Notes under the pieces: generated by a model
What the model was told of the DNA's origin: nothing
What the model saw: the letters and a program-made list of their open reading frames with translations, nothing else
Databases searched by the model: none
Source: Pseudomonadales bacterium
Lineage (GTDB): Bacteria > Pseudomonadota > Gammaproteobacteria > Pseudomonadales > UBA5862
Direction: 5' to 3'
DNA length: 64,000 nucleotides
NCBI GenBank assembly: GCA_024234215.1
Contig: JACKOQ010000006.1
Span: forward strand, 1 to 64,000
Position numbers and translations under genes: made by a program
Part shown: one piece after another, positions 8,626 through 17,063 of the stretch
Position numbering within the stretch: position 1 is the stretch's first letter
Layout of the letters: the number at the start of each line of letters is the position of its first letter

Positions 8626-9822
8626 ATGCACCACTCCCCTGCCCCCACCGTTACCCCGATTCCGCGCGGCGTCTGGCTGCTGGGACTGGTCAGTCTCTGC
8701 ATGGACCTCTCTTCGGAGCTGATCCACAGCATCCTGCCGCTCTTCATCGTCACCACGCTCGGCGCGTCGCCGATGGTGCTGGGTCTGCTCGAAGGTCTGG
8801 CCGAGGCCACCGCCGCCCTGGTCAAGGCGGTCTCGGGCGGCCTGAGCGACTGGCTGGGACGACGCAAGCCGCTGGTGCTGCTCGGTTATGGACTCTCGGC
8901 GTTGACCAAACCGCTGTTTCCGCTGGCGGGCTCGATCGGCATGGTGTTCACCGCCCGGCTGCTCGACCGCGTCGGCAAGGGCATTCGCGGCGCGCCACGC
9001 GACGCCCTGCTGACCGATCTGACGCCGGCCACGCTGCGCGGCGCTGGCTTTGGTCTGCGGCAATCGCTCGACAGCATCGGCGCCCTGCTCGGTCCGCTGC
9101 TGGCGATGGGGCTGCTGGCCTGCTTCACCGACGATGTCAGACTGGTGCTGTGGGTCGCCGTGGTGCCGGCGCTGCTGGCGGTGCTGTTGCTGCTGGCGGT
9201 GAAGGAGCCGCCACAGCCTGCCAGCGCGCCAGAACCACCGGTGAAGGATACGGCACCGACCGGTCGCTGGCGTGCCCTGCCCACCGCCTTCTGGGCAGTG
9301 ACCGGCTTTGCGCTGCTGCTGACGCTGGCCCGCTTCAGCGAGGCCTTTCTGCTGCTGCGCGGCAACAGCCTCGGACTGCCGATCGCCTGGGCACCGGCGG
9401 TGATGGTGGCGATGAACCTGGCCTATGTGCTCTCCAGCTACCCGGCCGGGCGGCTCTCGGACCGGATCGGCCGACGGCGGCTGGTGGCGATGGGTTGCCT
9501 GCTGCTGCTGGCCGCCGATGCCATGCTGGCGCTGGCCGACGGCTGGTGGCTGCTGTTTGGCGGCGCGCTGCTGTGGGGCATGCACATGGGACTGACCGAG
9601 GGGGTACTGTCGGCGATGGTGGCCGACACGGCGCCGGCCGCACTGCGCGGCACTGCCTTCGGGCTGTTCCGGCTGACCACCGGCATCGCGCTGCTGGCCG
9701 CCAGCCTGATCGCGGGCGCGCTCTGGGAGTGGGTCGGCCCGGCGGCCACCTTCATGGCTGGCGCGCTCTGCACCGCGCTGGCGCTGCTGGTGCTGCTGCG
9801 CCTCCGGGCCGGAGCAGGCTGA
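8626..9822 (+). CDS. MFS transporter (drug/metabolite efflux type)
   Basis: 398 residues with about 12 hydrophobic helices. The loop GGLSDWLGRRKPL (about 70-83) is the MFS motif A, repeated in the second half as GRLSDRIGRRRLV, and LLDRVGKGIRGAPRDAL is a conserved block of a common bacterial MFS subgroup. It lies 7 bp downstream of the EboA-like gene, so it may export or import the compound that protein handles. Substrate cannot be told from sequence. Confidence 0.85.
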   Translation: MHHSPAPTVTPIPRGVWLLGLVSLCMDLSSELIHSILPLFIVTTLGASPMVLGLLEGLAEATAALVKAVSGGLSDWLGRRKPLVLLGYGLSALTKPLFPLAGSIGMVFTARLLDRVGKGIRGAPRDALLTDLTPATLRGAGFGLRQSLDSIGALLGPLLAMGLLACFTDDVRLVLWVAVVPALLAVLLLLAVKEPPQPASAPEPPVKDTAPTGRWRALPTAFWAVTGFALLLTLARFSEAFLLLRGNSLGLPIAWAPAVMVAMNLAYVLSSYPAGRLSDRIGRRRLVAMGCLLLLAADAMLALADGWWLLFGGALLWGMHMGLTEGVLSAMVADTAPAALRGTAFGLFRLTTGIALLAASLIAGALWEWVGPAATFMAGALCTALALLVLLRLRAGAG

Positions 9823-9830
9823 CTGGCGCG

Positions 9831-11717
9831 TCAGACCAGCTCCGCGGTGCCACCATGCCGCTCGAGCCAGTGGCGGCGGTCCGACGCGCGCCGTTTGGCG
9901 AACAGCATGTCGAGCATCTCGTGTGCCGCCTGTTCGCCGTCGACACCGAGCCGCACCAGCCGCCGGGTGGCCGGTGCCATCGTGGTCTCGCGCAACTGCA
10001 GCGGATTCATCTCGCCCAACCCCTTGAAGCGCTGCACATTGGGCTTGCCGCGCCGCTTCTCGGCGCTCAGCCGGTCGAGAATGCCCATCTTTTCGGCCTC
10101 ATCAAGGGCGTAGTAGACCTCCTTGCCGAGGTCGATGCGGTAGAGCGGCGGCATCGCCACATGGAGGTGTCCGGCACGCACCAGCGCCGGAAAGTGGCGC
10201 AGGAACAGCACGGTCAGCAGCGAGGCGATGTGGCGACCATCGGAGTCGGCATCGGCCAGGATGCAGACCTTGCCGTAGCGCAGTCCGCTCAGGTCGTCGG
10301 AGCCGGGGTCGATGCCGAGCGCCACGGCGATGTCATGCACCTCCTGCGAGGCGAGAATCTCGCTGCTGTCGACCTCCCAGGTGTTGAGAATCTTGCCGCG
10401 CAGCGGCATCACCGCCTGGAACTCCCGGTCGCGCGCCTGCTTCGCCGATCCGCCCGCCGAGTCACCCTCGACCAGAAACAGCTCGCCACGCCCCATCTCC
10501 TGGCTGCTGCAATCGGCCAGCTTGCCCGGCAGTGCCGGACCCTGGGTCACCCGCTTGCGCGCCACCTGCCGGCTGGCCTTCAGCCGCCGTTGCGCCTGGC
10601 TGATCGCCAGTTCGGCCAGCAGCTCGCCGACCTCGACATGCTGGTTGAGCCAGAGGCTGAAGGCATCCTTGCCGACACCGGAGATGAAGGCGACCGCTTC
10701 ACGCGAGGAGAGCCGCTCCTTGGTCTGTCCCGAGAACTGCGGTTCACGAAGCCGCGCCGAGAGCAGATAGCTGGCCCGTTCGAACAGGTCATCGGTGGTC
10801 AGCTTGAGCCCGCGCGGCAGCAGGTTGCGGAATTCGCAGAACTCGCGCAGCGCCTCGGTCAGGCCGGCGCGCAGCCCGTTGACATGGGTGCCGCCCTGCG
10901 GCGTCGGAATCAGGTTGACATAGCTCTCGGCGATCGGCTCGCCCCCCTCCGGCAGCCAGAAGATCGCCCAGTCGACCTGCTCGTCGCGCCCTTCGAAGTG
11001 GCCGGTGAAGGGCTGTGGCGGCACGGCGGTCGCGCCCTGGGCACTCTCGAGCAGATAGTCGGCCAGACCGCTGGCATAGCACCATTCGATCTGCTCGCCC
11101 TCGGCACGCTCCTCGAAGCGCAATCTGAGGCCGGGACAGAGCACCGCCTTGGCCTTCAGCAGCTGCTTGAGCCGTGGCAGGGCCAGTCTGGGTGAATCGA
11201 AGAAGGCCGGATCGGGCAGAAACCGGACCCGGGTGCCGCTGACCCGCCGTGGCGCGCTGCCGACCTCGGTCAGCTCGGTCACCTTCTGTCCCGATTCGAA
11301 GCGCATCCGCCACAGCTTGCCGTCGCGCCGCACCTCCACCTCCAGCCAGAGCGACAGCGCATTGACCACCGAAACGCCGACGCCATGCAGACCGCCGGAG
11401 AAGCGGTACTGGTCGCCGGAGAACTTGCCGCCGGCATGGAGCCGGGTCAGGATCAGCTCGACCCCGCTCACCCCCTCGACCGGGTGCAGATCGACCGGCA
11501 TGCCGCGCCCATCGTCATTCACCTCGATCGAGCCATCGGCATGCAGGATCAGCTCGATCAGGGTCGCATGGCCCGCCAGCGCCTCGTCGACGCTGTTGTC
11601 GACCACCTCCTGCACCAGATGGTTGGGGCGGCTGGTGTCGGTGTACATGCCCGGGCGCTTGCGCACCGGGTCGAGCCCGGTCAGCACTTCGATGGCGGCG
11701 GCGTTGTAGTCACTCAT
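9831..11717 (-). CDS. parE: DNA topoisomerase IV subunit B
   Basis: 628 residues from ATG 11717 (E. coli ParE has 630); a TTG at 11738 is a weaker alternative. The GHKL ATPase shows EVVDNSVDEALAGH, DDGRGMPVD and GGLHGVGVSVVNAL; the TOPRIM domain has VEGDSAGGSAKQARD and DADSDGRHI; the C-terminus has RFKGLGEM. With ParC it decatenates chromosomes in an ATP-dependent manner. It is the last gene of a leftward block nudF-yqiB-cpdA-parE, as in Pseudomonas and E. coli, but lacks the yqiA gene that usually precedes it. Confidence 0.95.
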   Translation of the reverse strand: MSDYNAAAIEVLTGLDPVRKRPGMYTDTSRPNHLVQEVVDNSVDEALAGHATLIELILHADGSIEVNDDGRGMPVDLHPVEGVSGVELILTRLHAGGKFSGDQYRFSGGLHGVGVSVVNALSLWLEVEVRRDGKLWRMRFESGQKVTELTEVGSAPRRVSGTRVRFLPDPAFFDSPRLALPRLKQLLKAKAVLCPGLRLRFEERAEGEQIEWCYASGLADYLLESAQGATAVPPQPFTGHFEGRDEQVDWAIFWLPEGGEPIAESYVNLIPTPQGGTHVNGLRAGLTEALREFCEFRNLLPRGLKLTTDDLFERASYLLSARLREPQFSGQTKERLSSREAVAFISGVGKDAFSLWLNQHVEVGELLAELAISQAQRRLKASRQVARKRVTQGPALPGKLADCSSQEMGRGELFLVEGDSAGGSAKQARDREFQAVMPLRGKILNTWEVDSSEILASQEVHDIAVALGIDPGSDDLSGLRYGKVCILADADSDGRHIASLLTVLFLRHFPALVRAGHLHVAMPPLYRIDLGKEVYYALDEAEKMGILDRLSAEKRRGKPNVQRFKGLGEMNPLQLRETTMAPATRRLVRLGVDGEQAAHEMLDMLFAKRRASDRRHWLERHGGTAELV

Positions 11718-11750
11718 GATCGGATTCGGCCGTGGCAAAGAGAACGGTGA

Positions 11751-12539
11751 TCAATATCCGGAACTGCTGTGGTCGGCGGTGAACAGGCCAGCGGCCACCC
11801 GTTCGATGCCGGTCTCGAACCGGCCATCGTCATGCAGTCGCAGCCAGCGCAGGCCGGGCGCCAGGCTGTCGATCGCAAAGTCGTCCGAGTCGGGCCGGAA
11901 CTGCACGCAGGTCGAGGGCGCCGACAGCAGCCAGAGCGGACCGAACTGCCGGGCCTGCTGCTGATGGATGTGACCACACAGCAGCAGCCTGACCTGCGGA
12001 TGGTCGGCCAGCAGCGCCAGCAGCCGTGCGCCGTTGTCGATGCCCTGGTCATCGAGCCAGGCGCAGCCGAGCGCGCAGGGCGGATGGTGCACCGCCAGCA
12101 GTGTCGGCCGCTGCGGTGCGCTGCACAACGACCGCTCGACGAAGTCGAACTCCGCTTCGGCCAGATGGCCCGCCACCGTCGCCGGCAGCGTCGAGTCGAG
12201 CAGCAGCAGCCGCCACGCCCCCAGATCGAGCGACTTCACCAGAGTGCCCGCCGGCGACAGCGCCGCCATCACGTCCGGCAGGTCGTGGTTGCCCGGCAGC
12301 CAGACAAAACGCTCGCCGCGACCCTGCACCTGTTCCAGAAAGCGGCGGTAGGCCGCGACGCTGCCATCCTGGCTGTTGTCACCGGTGGCCAGCAGCAGCG
12401 CCGGCCTCGGTCGCCCGTCGAGCAGTTGCAGCACCGCAGCCAGACTGGCGTCGGTGTTGATGCCCAGCAGCTCGGCCTCGCGGTCGGCAAAGAGGTGGCT
12501 GTCGCTGATCTGCACCAGCTCGACGAAGGTGTCACGCAT
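11751..12539 (-). CDS. cpdA: 3',5'-cyclic-AMP phosphodiesterase
   Basis: 262 residues, class III phosphodiesterase of the metallophosphoesterase fold. Metal-binding blocks are clear: QISDSHL (D-x-H), ATGDNSQDG (GDxxxD-type), LPGNHD (GNHD), HHPPCALGCAW and CGHIHQQ (GHxH). CpdA hydrolyses cAMP to 5'-AMP and so damps CRP signalling. It is 3 bp from the downstream end of the DUF1249 gene and 33 bp before parE, matching the conserved gammaproteobacterial order. Confidence 0.92.
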   Translation of the reverse strand: MRDTFVELVQISDSHLFADREAELLGINTDASLAAVLQLLDGRPRPALLLATGDNSQDGSVAAYRRFLEQVQGRGERFVWLPGNHDLPDVMAALSPAGTLVKSLDLGAWRLLLLDSTLPATVAGHLAEAEFDFVERSLCSAPQRPTLLAVHHPPCALGCAWLDDQGIDNGARLLALLADHPQVRLLLCGHIHQQQARQFGPLWLLSAPSTCVQFRPDSDDFAIDSLAPGLRWLRLHDDGRFETGIERVAAGLFTADHSSSGY

Positions 12540-12542
12540 CGC

Positions 12543-13013
12543 TCAACCTGCCGGCAGGAACGGCAGTTCGCAGGCGGTGGCCCGCCCCTGTTGCAGACAG
12601 AACCGCAGCCACTCACCCAGAAAAAAGTTCAGTTGCCACTTCTCGTCGACCTGATGCATCCGCCGGTTGGGGTAGTCGTGAACCGCCGCGACCGCCCGCT
12701 GGTCCATGCAGCGCACCACCTCGGCAAGGCCAGCATCGTGGTAGAGCGACAGCTCCATGCACCAGGGCGCCAGCCACGGCGGGCGCGGCTGGTCATGGTG
12801 AATGGTGACGAAGCTGGTGTAACGCGATGGATGGGTGATGACGAAGCGGACCAGCCGCTCCCGCAGCAGCAGCTCACGGTACGTCCGCTGGTGCAGCTCG
12901 GGCAGCAGCCTCAGCAGCCGCTGGTAGTTGCTGGCCGCCTGCGCCTGCTGCGCCACCAGATCGACCCGGTAGCGCCGCCTGCCAGCGACCGGCGCTGGTG
13001 TCGCGGTCAGCAC
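12543..13013 (-). CDS. yqiB: DUF1249 family protein (YqiB)
   Basis: About 156 residues. The C-terminal half is the family signature: ITHPSRYTSFVTIHH, a strand with MELSLYHDAGLAEVV, then HDYPNRRMHQVDEKWQLNFF and FLGEWLRFCLQQG. Function is unknown; the gene is conserved between nudF and cpdA in gammaproteobacteria. The start is probably GTG 13013, which overlaps the nudF stop by a few bases; an ATG at 13055 would lie deeper inside nudF and adds a non-conserved tail. Confidence 0.85.
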   Translation of the reverse strand: MLTATPAPVAGRRRYRVDLVAQQAQAASNYQRLLRLLPELHQRTYRELLLRERLVRFVITHPSRYTSFVTIHHDQPRPPWLAPWCMELSLYHDAGLAEVVRCMDQRAVAAVHDYPNRRMHQVDEKWQLNFFLGEWLRFCLQQGRATACELPFLPAG

Positions 13014-13663
13014 TGCCACTGCGCACGCACCCGGGCATGGTTCAGTTGCAGCCATTGCAGCGCCACCAAGGTGGCGGCATTGCGGATCAGACCCTGCTCG
13101 ACCCAGCCATAGGCGGTCTCGCGCGCGACTGCCCGCACCAGAATGTCTTCGGCTTCGTGGTCGACACCATGGATGCCGCCCGCCTGACTGCTGTCGACCC
13201 GGCCGCAGAACAGATGCAGCCGCTCGTCGCTGCCACCGGCACTGCTCAGGTAATCGGCGATCGGCAGCAGCTCGAACAGCGTCAGCCCGGCCTCTTCGTG
13301 CGCTTCGCGGTGGGCGGTCGCCTCGATTGGCTCATCCGGTTCGGTGATGCCGGCCACCAGTTCGATCAGCCAGGGCGATGCTGCCTGCCGGCGTCGCGCC
13401 GGTTCGACATCGTCGGCGAGCAGTGCCGGATCCAGCGCGCCGACCCGGAACTCCTCGATCAGCACCACTTCATCGCGCAGCGGATCATAGGGCAGCAGCG
13501 CCACCGCCGGCCGGCGCAGCAGCAGCTCGCGCCGCAGCGGCGGGCTCCAGCCGCCGCCGAACAACCGATGGCGCAACGTGAAGCGCTCGAGGCGAAAAAA
13601 GCCCTGATGCAGCAGCTCGCGCCCGAGCAGTTCGACATCATCATGCGAAAACTGCTGCAACAC
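13007..13663 (-). CDS. nudF: ADP-ribose pyrophosphatase (Nudix)
   Basis: 218 residues from GTG 13663. The Nudix box is complete: G-x5-E-x7-REAHEEAGL with GITEPDE at its start. NudF cleaves ADP-ribose to AMP and ribose-5-phosphate. The open frame continues upstream to 13834, but those 57 codons overlap thiC and are Arg/Pro-rich shadow sequence; GTG 13663 lies 8 bp after the thiC stop, with GAGG about 6 nt upstream, and gives the family length (E. coli 209). Tightly packed between thiC and yqiB. Confidence 0.92.
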   Translation of the reverse strand: MLQQFSHDDVELLGRELLHQGFFRLERFTLRHRLFGGGWSPPLRRELLLRRPAVALLPYDPLRDEVVLIEEFRVGALDPALLADDVEPARRRQAASPWLIELVAGITEPDEPIEATAHREAHEEAGLTLFELLPIADYLSSAGGSDERLHLFCGRVDSSQAGGIHGVDHEAEDILVRAVARETAYGWVEQGLIRNAATLVALQWLQLNHARVRAQWQC

Positions 13664-13671
13664 CCTCGACC

Positions 13672-15552
13672 TCAACCGGTGTTGCCGTAGAGTTCGCCGC
13701 CCTGGGCGCGGAATTCGCTGGCCTTCTCGGCCAGACCGCTGTCGATGGCCGCATCCGGACCATCGAGCCCGCGCTCGCGGGCATATTCGCGCACCTGCTG
13801 GGTGATCTGCATCGAGCAGAATTTGGGGCCGCACATCGAGCAGAAGTGGGCCACCTTGCCCGACTCCTTCGGCATGGTGGCGTCGTGGTAGGCACAGGCG
13901 GTGTCGGGGTCGAGCGCCAGCCTGAACTGGTCCTCCCAGCGGAATTCGAAGCGCGCCTTCGACAGCGTGTCATCCCACAGTTGTGCGCCGGGATGCCCCT
14001 TGGCCAGGTCGCCGGCATGGGCGGCGATCCGGTAGGCGATCAGCCCCTGCTTCACATCCTCGCGGTCGGGCAGGCCCAGATGCTCCTTTGGGGTGACATA
14101 GCAGAGCATCGCGCAGCCGAACCAGCCGATCATCGCCGCACCGATGCCCGAGGTGATGTGGTCGTAGCCGGGCGCGATGTCGGTGGTCAGCGGCCCCAGC
14201 GTGTAGAAGGGCGCCTCGTCGCAGCATTCGAGCTGCTTCTCCATGTTCTCCTTGATCAGTTGCATCGGTACATGGCCGGGCCCCTCGACCATGGTCTGCA
14301 CGTCATGCCGCCAGGCGATGCGGGTCAGCTCGCCCAGAGTCTCGAGCTCGGCGAACTGGGCGGCGTCGTTGGCATCGGCGATGGAACCGGGACGCAGGCC
14401 ATCGCCCAGCGAGAAGGAGACATCATAGGCCTTCATAATCTCGCAGATTTCATCGAAGTGGGTGTAGAGAAAGTTCTCCTGGTGGTGGGCGAGGCACCAC
14501 TTGGCCATGATCGAACCGCCGCGCGAGACGATGCCGGTCAGCCGGTTGGCGGTCAGCGGCACATAGCGCAGCAGCACGCCGGCATGGATGGTGAAGTAGT
14601 CCACCCCCTGTTCGGCCTGCTCGATCAGCGTGTCGCGGAAGATCTCCCAACTCAGCTCCTCCGGCTTGCCGTCGACCTTCTCCAGTGCCTGGTAGATCGG
14701 CACCGTGCCGATCGGCACCGGCGAGTTGCGGATGATCCACTCGCGGGTCTCATGAATGTGCTTGCCGGTCGAGAGATCCATCACCGTGTCGGCACCCCAG
14801 CGGATCGCCCAGACCAGTTTGTCGACCTCCTCGGCGATCGAGGAGGTGACCGCCGAGTTGCCGATGTTGGCATTCACCTTGATCAGAAAGTTGCGGCCGA
14901 TGACCATCGGCTCCAGTTCCGGATGGTTGATGTTGGCCGGAATGATCGCCCGCCCTCGGGCCACCTCCTGTCGCACGAACTCCGGCGTCACCTCGAGCGG
15001 CATCTCGGCGCCGAAGCTGCGGCCACGATGCTGCCGCTGCAACAGGCCCTGCTCGCGCGCCTGCTCCAGATAGAGATTCTCGCGCAGGGCAACGAACTCC
15101 ATCTCGGGCGTGATGATGCCACGCCGCGCATGGCCGAGCTGGGTGACATTGCTGCCGGTTCGGGCACGGCGCGGCAGCGGTGGCTGCGGGAAGCGCAACT
15201 CCGCAGTCTTGAGGTCGTTCTGCCGTTGCCGGGCATAGCGTGAACTGAATGCGGCCAGTGGTTCGCTGTCGCCACGCGCGCTGATCCAGTCGGCCCGCAA
15301 CGGCGGCAACCCGGCACCGAGATCGATCTGCTGCGTGGTGTCGGTGTAGGGTCCGGAGCTGTCATAGACCCGCAATGGCGGATTCGCCGTCGTGCCGGTG
15401 GGCGAAAGCGTGATCTCCCGACAGGGCACGCGCAGGTCGTCGCGGCTGCCGATCCGATATTGCTTGGTCGAGCCAACCAGCGGCCGGGTGCTCTGGGCGG
15501 GCAGGCGCATCGCGTCGGATGCCGGGATTTCTCGTGATGAGCTCATGGTCAT
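13672..15552 (-). CDS. thiC: Phosphomethylpyrimidine synthase
   Basis: 626 residues. A ThiC-associated N-terminal domain precedes the barrel; the C-terminal iron-sulfur motif HFCSMCGPKFCSM (C-x2-C-x4-C) binds the [4Fe-4S] cluster for non-canonical radical SAM chemistry. It converts aminoimidazole ribotide to HMP phosphate in thiamine synthesis. AGGA precedes the first ATG by about 8 nt. It lies between divergent tolC and nudF, the order seen in Pseudomonas aeruginosa. The 139-bp upstream gap shows no TPP riboswitch core, which is unusual for this gene. Confidence 0.96.
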   Translation of the reverse strand: MTMSSSREIPASDAMRLPAQSTRPLVGSTKQYRIGSRDDLRVPCREITLSPTGTTANPPLRVYDSSGPYTDTTQQIDLGAGLPPLRADWISARGDSEPLAAFSSRYARQRQNDLKTAELRFPQPPLPRRARTGSNVTQLGHARRGIITPEMEFVALRENLYLEQAREQGLLQRQHRGRSFGAEMPLEVTPEFVRQEVARGRAIIPANINHPELEPMVIGRNFLIKVNANIGNSAVTSSIAEEVDKLVWAIRWGADTVMDLSTGKHIHETREWIIRNSPVPIGTVPIYQALEKVDGKPEELSWEIFRDTLIEQAEQGVDYFTIHAGVLLRYVPLTANRLTGIVSRGGSIMAKWCLAHHQENFLYTHFDEICEIMKAYDVSFSLGDGLRPGSIADANDAAQFAELETLGELTRIAWRHDVQTMVEGPGHVPMQLIKENMEKQLECCDEAPFYTLGPLTTDIAPGYDHITSGIGAAMIGWFGCAMLCYVTPKEHLGLPDREDVKQGLIAYRIAAHAGDLAKGHPGAQLWDDTLSKARFEFRWEDQFRLALDPDTACAYHDATMPKESGKVAHFCSMCGPKFCSMQITQQVREYARERGLDGPDAAIDSGLAEKASEFRAQGGELYGNTG

Positions 15553-15691
15553 GGTCCGGGGTCCTGGGCCGGTTACGCTATCCGATGATGCAATCGCTGT
15601 CGAGCCGCGCGATGGTCCGGTTTTTTTGATATGCTTAGCAAGCTAACGATCACACTGATAACTCCGATATCCAGCAAGGAAAAAAACAACC

Positions 15692-17053
15692 ATGAAGGTG
15701 ACGGCAAGAACCGCTCTGCCCACACTGCTGGGCTGCCTGTTGAGCCTCGGACTGCAGGCCGAGAACCTGGCCGAGGTCTATCAGAACGCCATCGACAACG
15801 ACCACCGGCTGAAGGCGGCGCGCGCCACCTATCAGGCGCAGCATGAGATCGTCTTTCAGGCCCGTGGCGTGCTGGCACCCGACGTCCGGCTCGATGGCAG
15901 TGCCACCCGCTCCTATGTCGACAGCCAGGCCAGCGATTACAAGGTGCACATCAATGGCCATGGCTATGGCCTGAAGCTCAACCAGCCGGTGTTCAACCTG
16001 CAAGCCTGGTATGGCTACAAGCAGGCCCAGGCGATCGACCTGCGCGCCGCTGCCGACCTGTCGGCCGCCGAGCAGGATCTGATCATCCGCACCGCCGCCG
16101 GCTACTTCGACGTGCTGCGCGCCAGCGATGACCTGCGTTCGGCCCAGGCCGAGGAGACCGCAGTCAAGCGTCAGCTCGACCAGGTCAGCGAGCGTTTCAA
16201 TGTGGGTGTGTCAGCGATCACCGATGTGCAGGAGGCGCAGGCGGCCTATGACCTCACCGTGGTCAACCGCATCAATGCCGAGAACCAGGTCGAGGTCTCC
16301 TTCCGGGTGCTCGAAGCCATCACCGGCGTGCGTTACAACCGCCTGTCGACGCTGAGCCCGACCTTCCCGATCGTCCGGCCCGAACCGGCACAGCCCGAAC
16401 CCTGGATCGATCAGGTGCTGGCCAACAACTACGGGCTGAAGAGCCTCGAGCAGAGCGTCGAGGCCGCCAGGCAGAATGTCCAGGTCAAGCGCGCCGCCCA
16501 CTATCCGACCGTTTCGCTGTTCGGCCGCTATCAGGATGACTACACCAACAATGCACCTGAACTGGTTGTGGGCACTCAAAGATTCCAGCTCAGGAACACC
16601 GATCAGGACACCTTCTCCTACGGCCTGGAACTGAAAATGCCGCTGTTCACCGGCGGGCTGATCTCCTCCCAGGCGCGGCAGGCTGCCTACGAGCATGAGG
16701 CCGCCAACGAAAACCTCGAAACCGTTCGCCGCAACCTGACCCAGACCACCCGCATCCTGCACAGCCAGTTGCTGACCGATGTCGAGCGGGTCAAGGCGCG
16801 TCAGCAGGCTGTCACCTCGAGCGAGAGTGCGCTGAAGGCAACCGAGGTGGGCTATGAAGTGGGTACGCGGAACATCGTCGAACTGCTGCAGTCGCAACGG
16901 ATGCTCTACGCCACTCAGCGCGAATATGCCCGCTCACGCTATGACTACGTGGTCCGCTATCTGCAACTGAAGCAGGCGACCGCCCAGCTGGCGCCGACCG
17001 ACCTGCTCGATCTCAACGCCTGGCTGCAAGCGCCCGGCAGCGTCAAGCCCTGA
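15692..17053 (+). CDS. tolC: TolC-family outer-membrane channel protein
   Basis: 453 residues with a signal peptide (cleavage near LGLQAEN) and the duplicated TolC helical-barrel pattern: two long heptad-rich halves each with an N-x-x-x-V-x-x-A type turn, for example YQNAIDNDHRLKAARATYQ and NNYGLKSLEQSVEAARQNVQ. TolC trimers form the exit duct for type I secretion and tripartite efflux pumps. AAGGA lies about 11 nt before ATG. It is divergent from thiC, which supports true TolC rather than a pump-specific paralogue; no pump genes are adjacent. Confidence 0.93.
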   Translation: MKVTARTALPTLLGCLLSLGLQAENLAEVYQNAIDNDHRLKAARATYQAQHEIVFQARGVLAPDVRLDGSATRSYVDSQASDYKVHINGHGYGLKLNQPVFNLQAWYGYKQAQAIDLRAAADLSAAEQDLIIRTAAGYFDVLRASDDLRSAQAEETAVKRQLDQVSERFNVGVSAITDVQEAQAAYDLTVVNRINAENQVEVSFRVLEAITGVRYNRLSTLSPTFPIVRPEPAQPEPWIDQVLANNYGLKSLEQSVEAARQNVQVKRAAHYPTVSLFGRYQDDYTNNAPELVVGTQRFQLRNTDQDTFSYGLELKMPLFTGGLISSQARQAAYEHEAANENLETVRRNLTQTTRILHSQLLTDVERVKARQQAVTSSESALKATEVGYEVGTRNIVELLQSQRMLYATQREYARSRYDYVVRYLQLKQATAQLAPTDLLDLNAWLQAPGSVKP

Positions 17054-17063
17054 TCAGCTTCGG

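Noticed and set aside
8227..9585. 452-codon minus-strand frame opposite the MFS gene
   Set aside because: Gln/His/Arg-rich composition typical of an antisense shadow in high-GC DNA; no family match.
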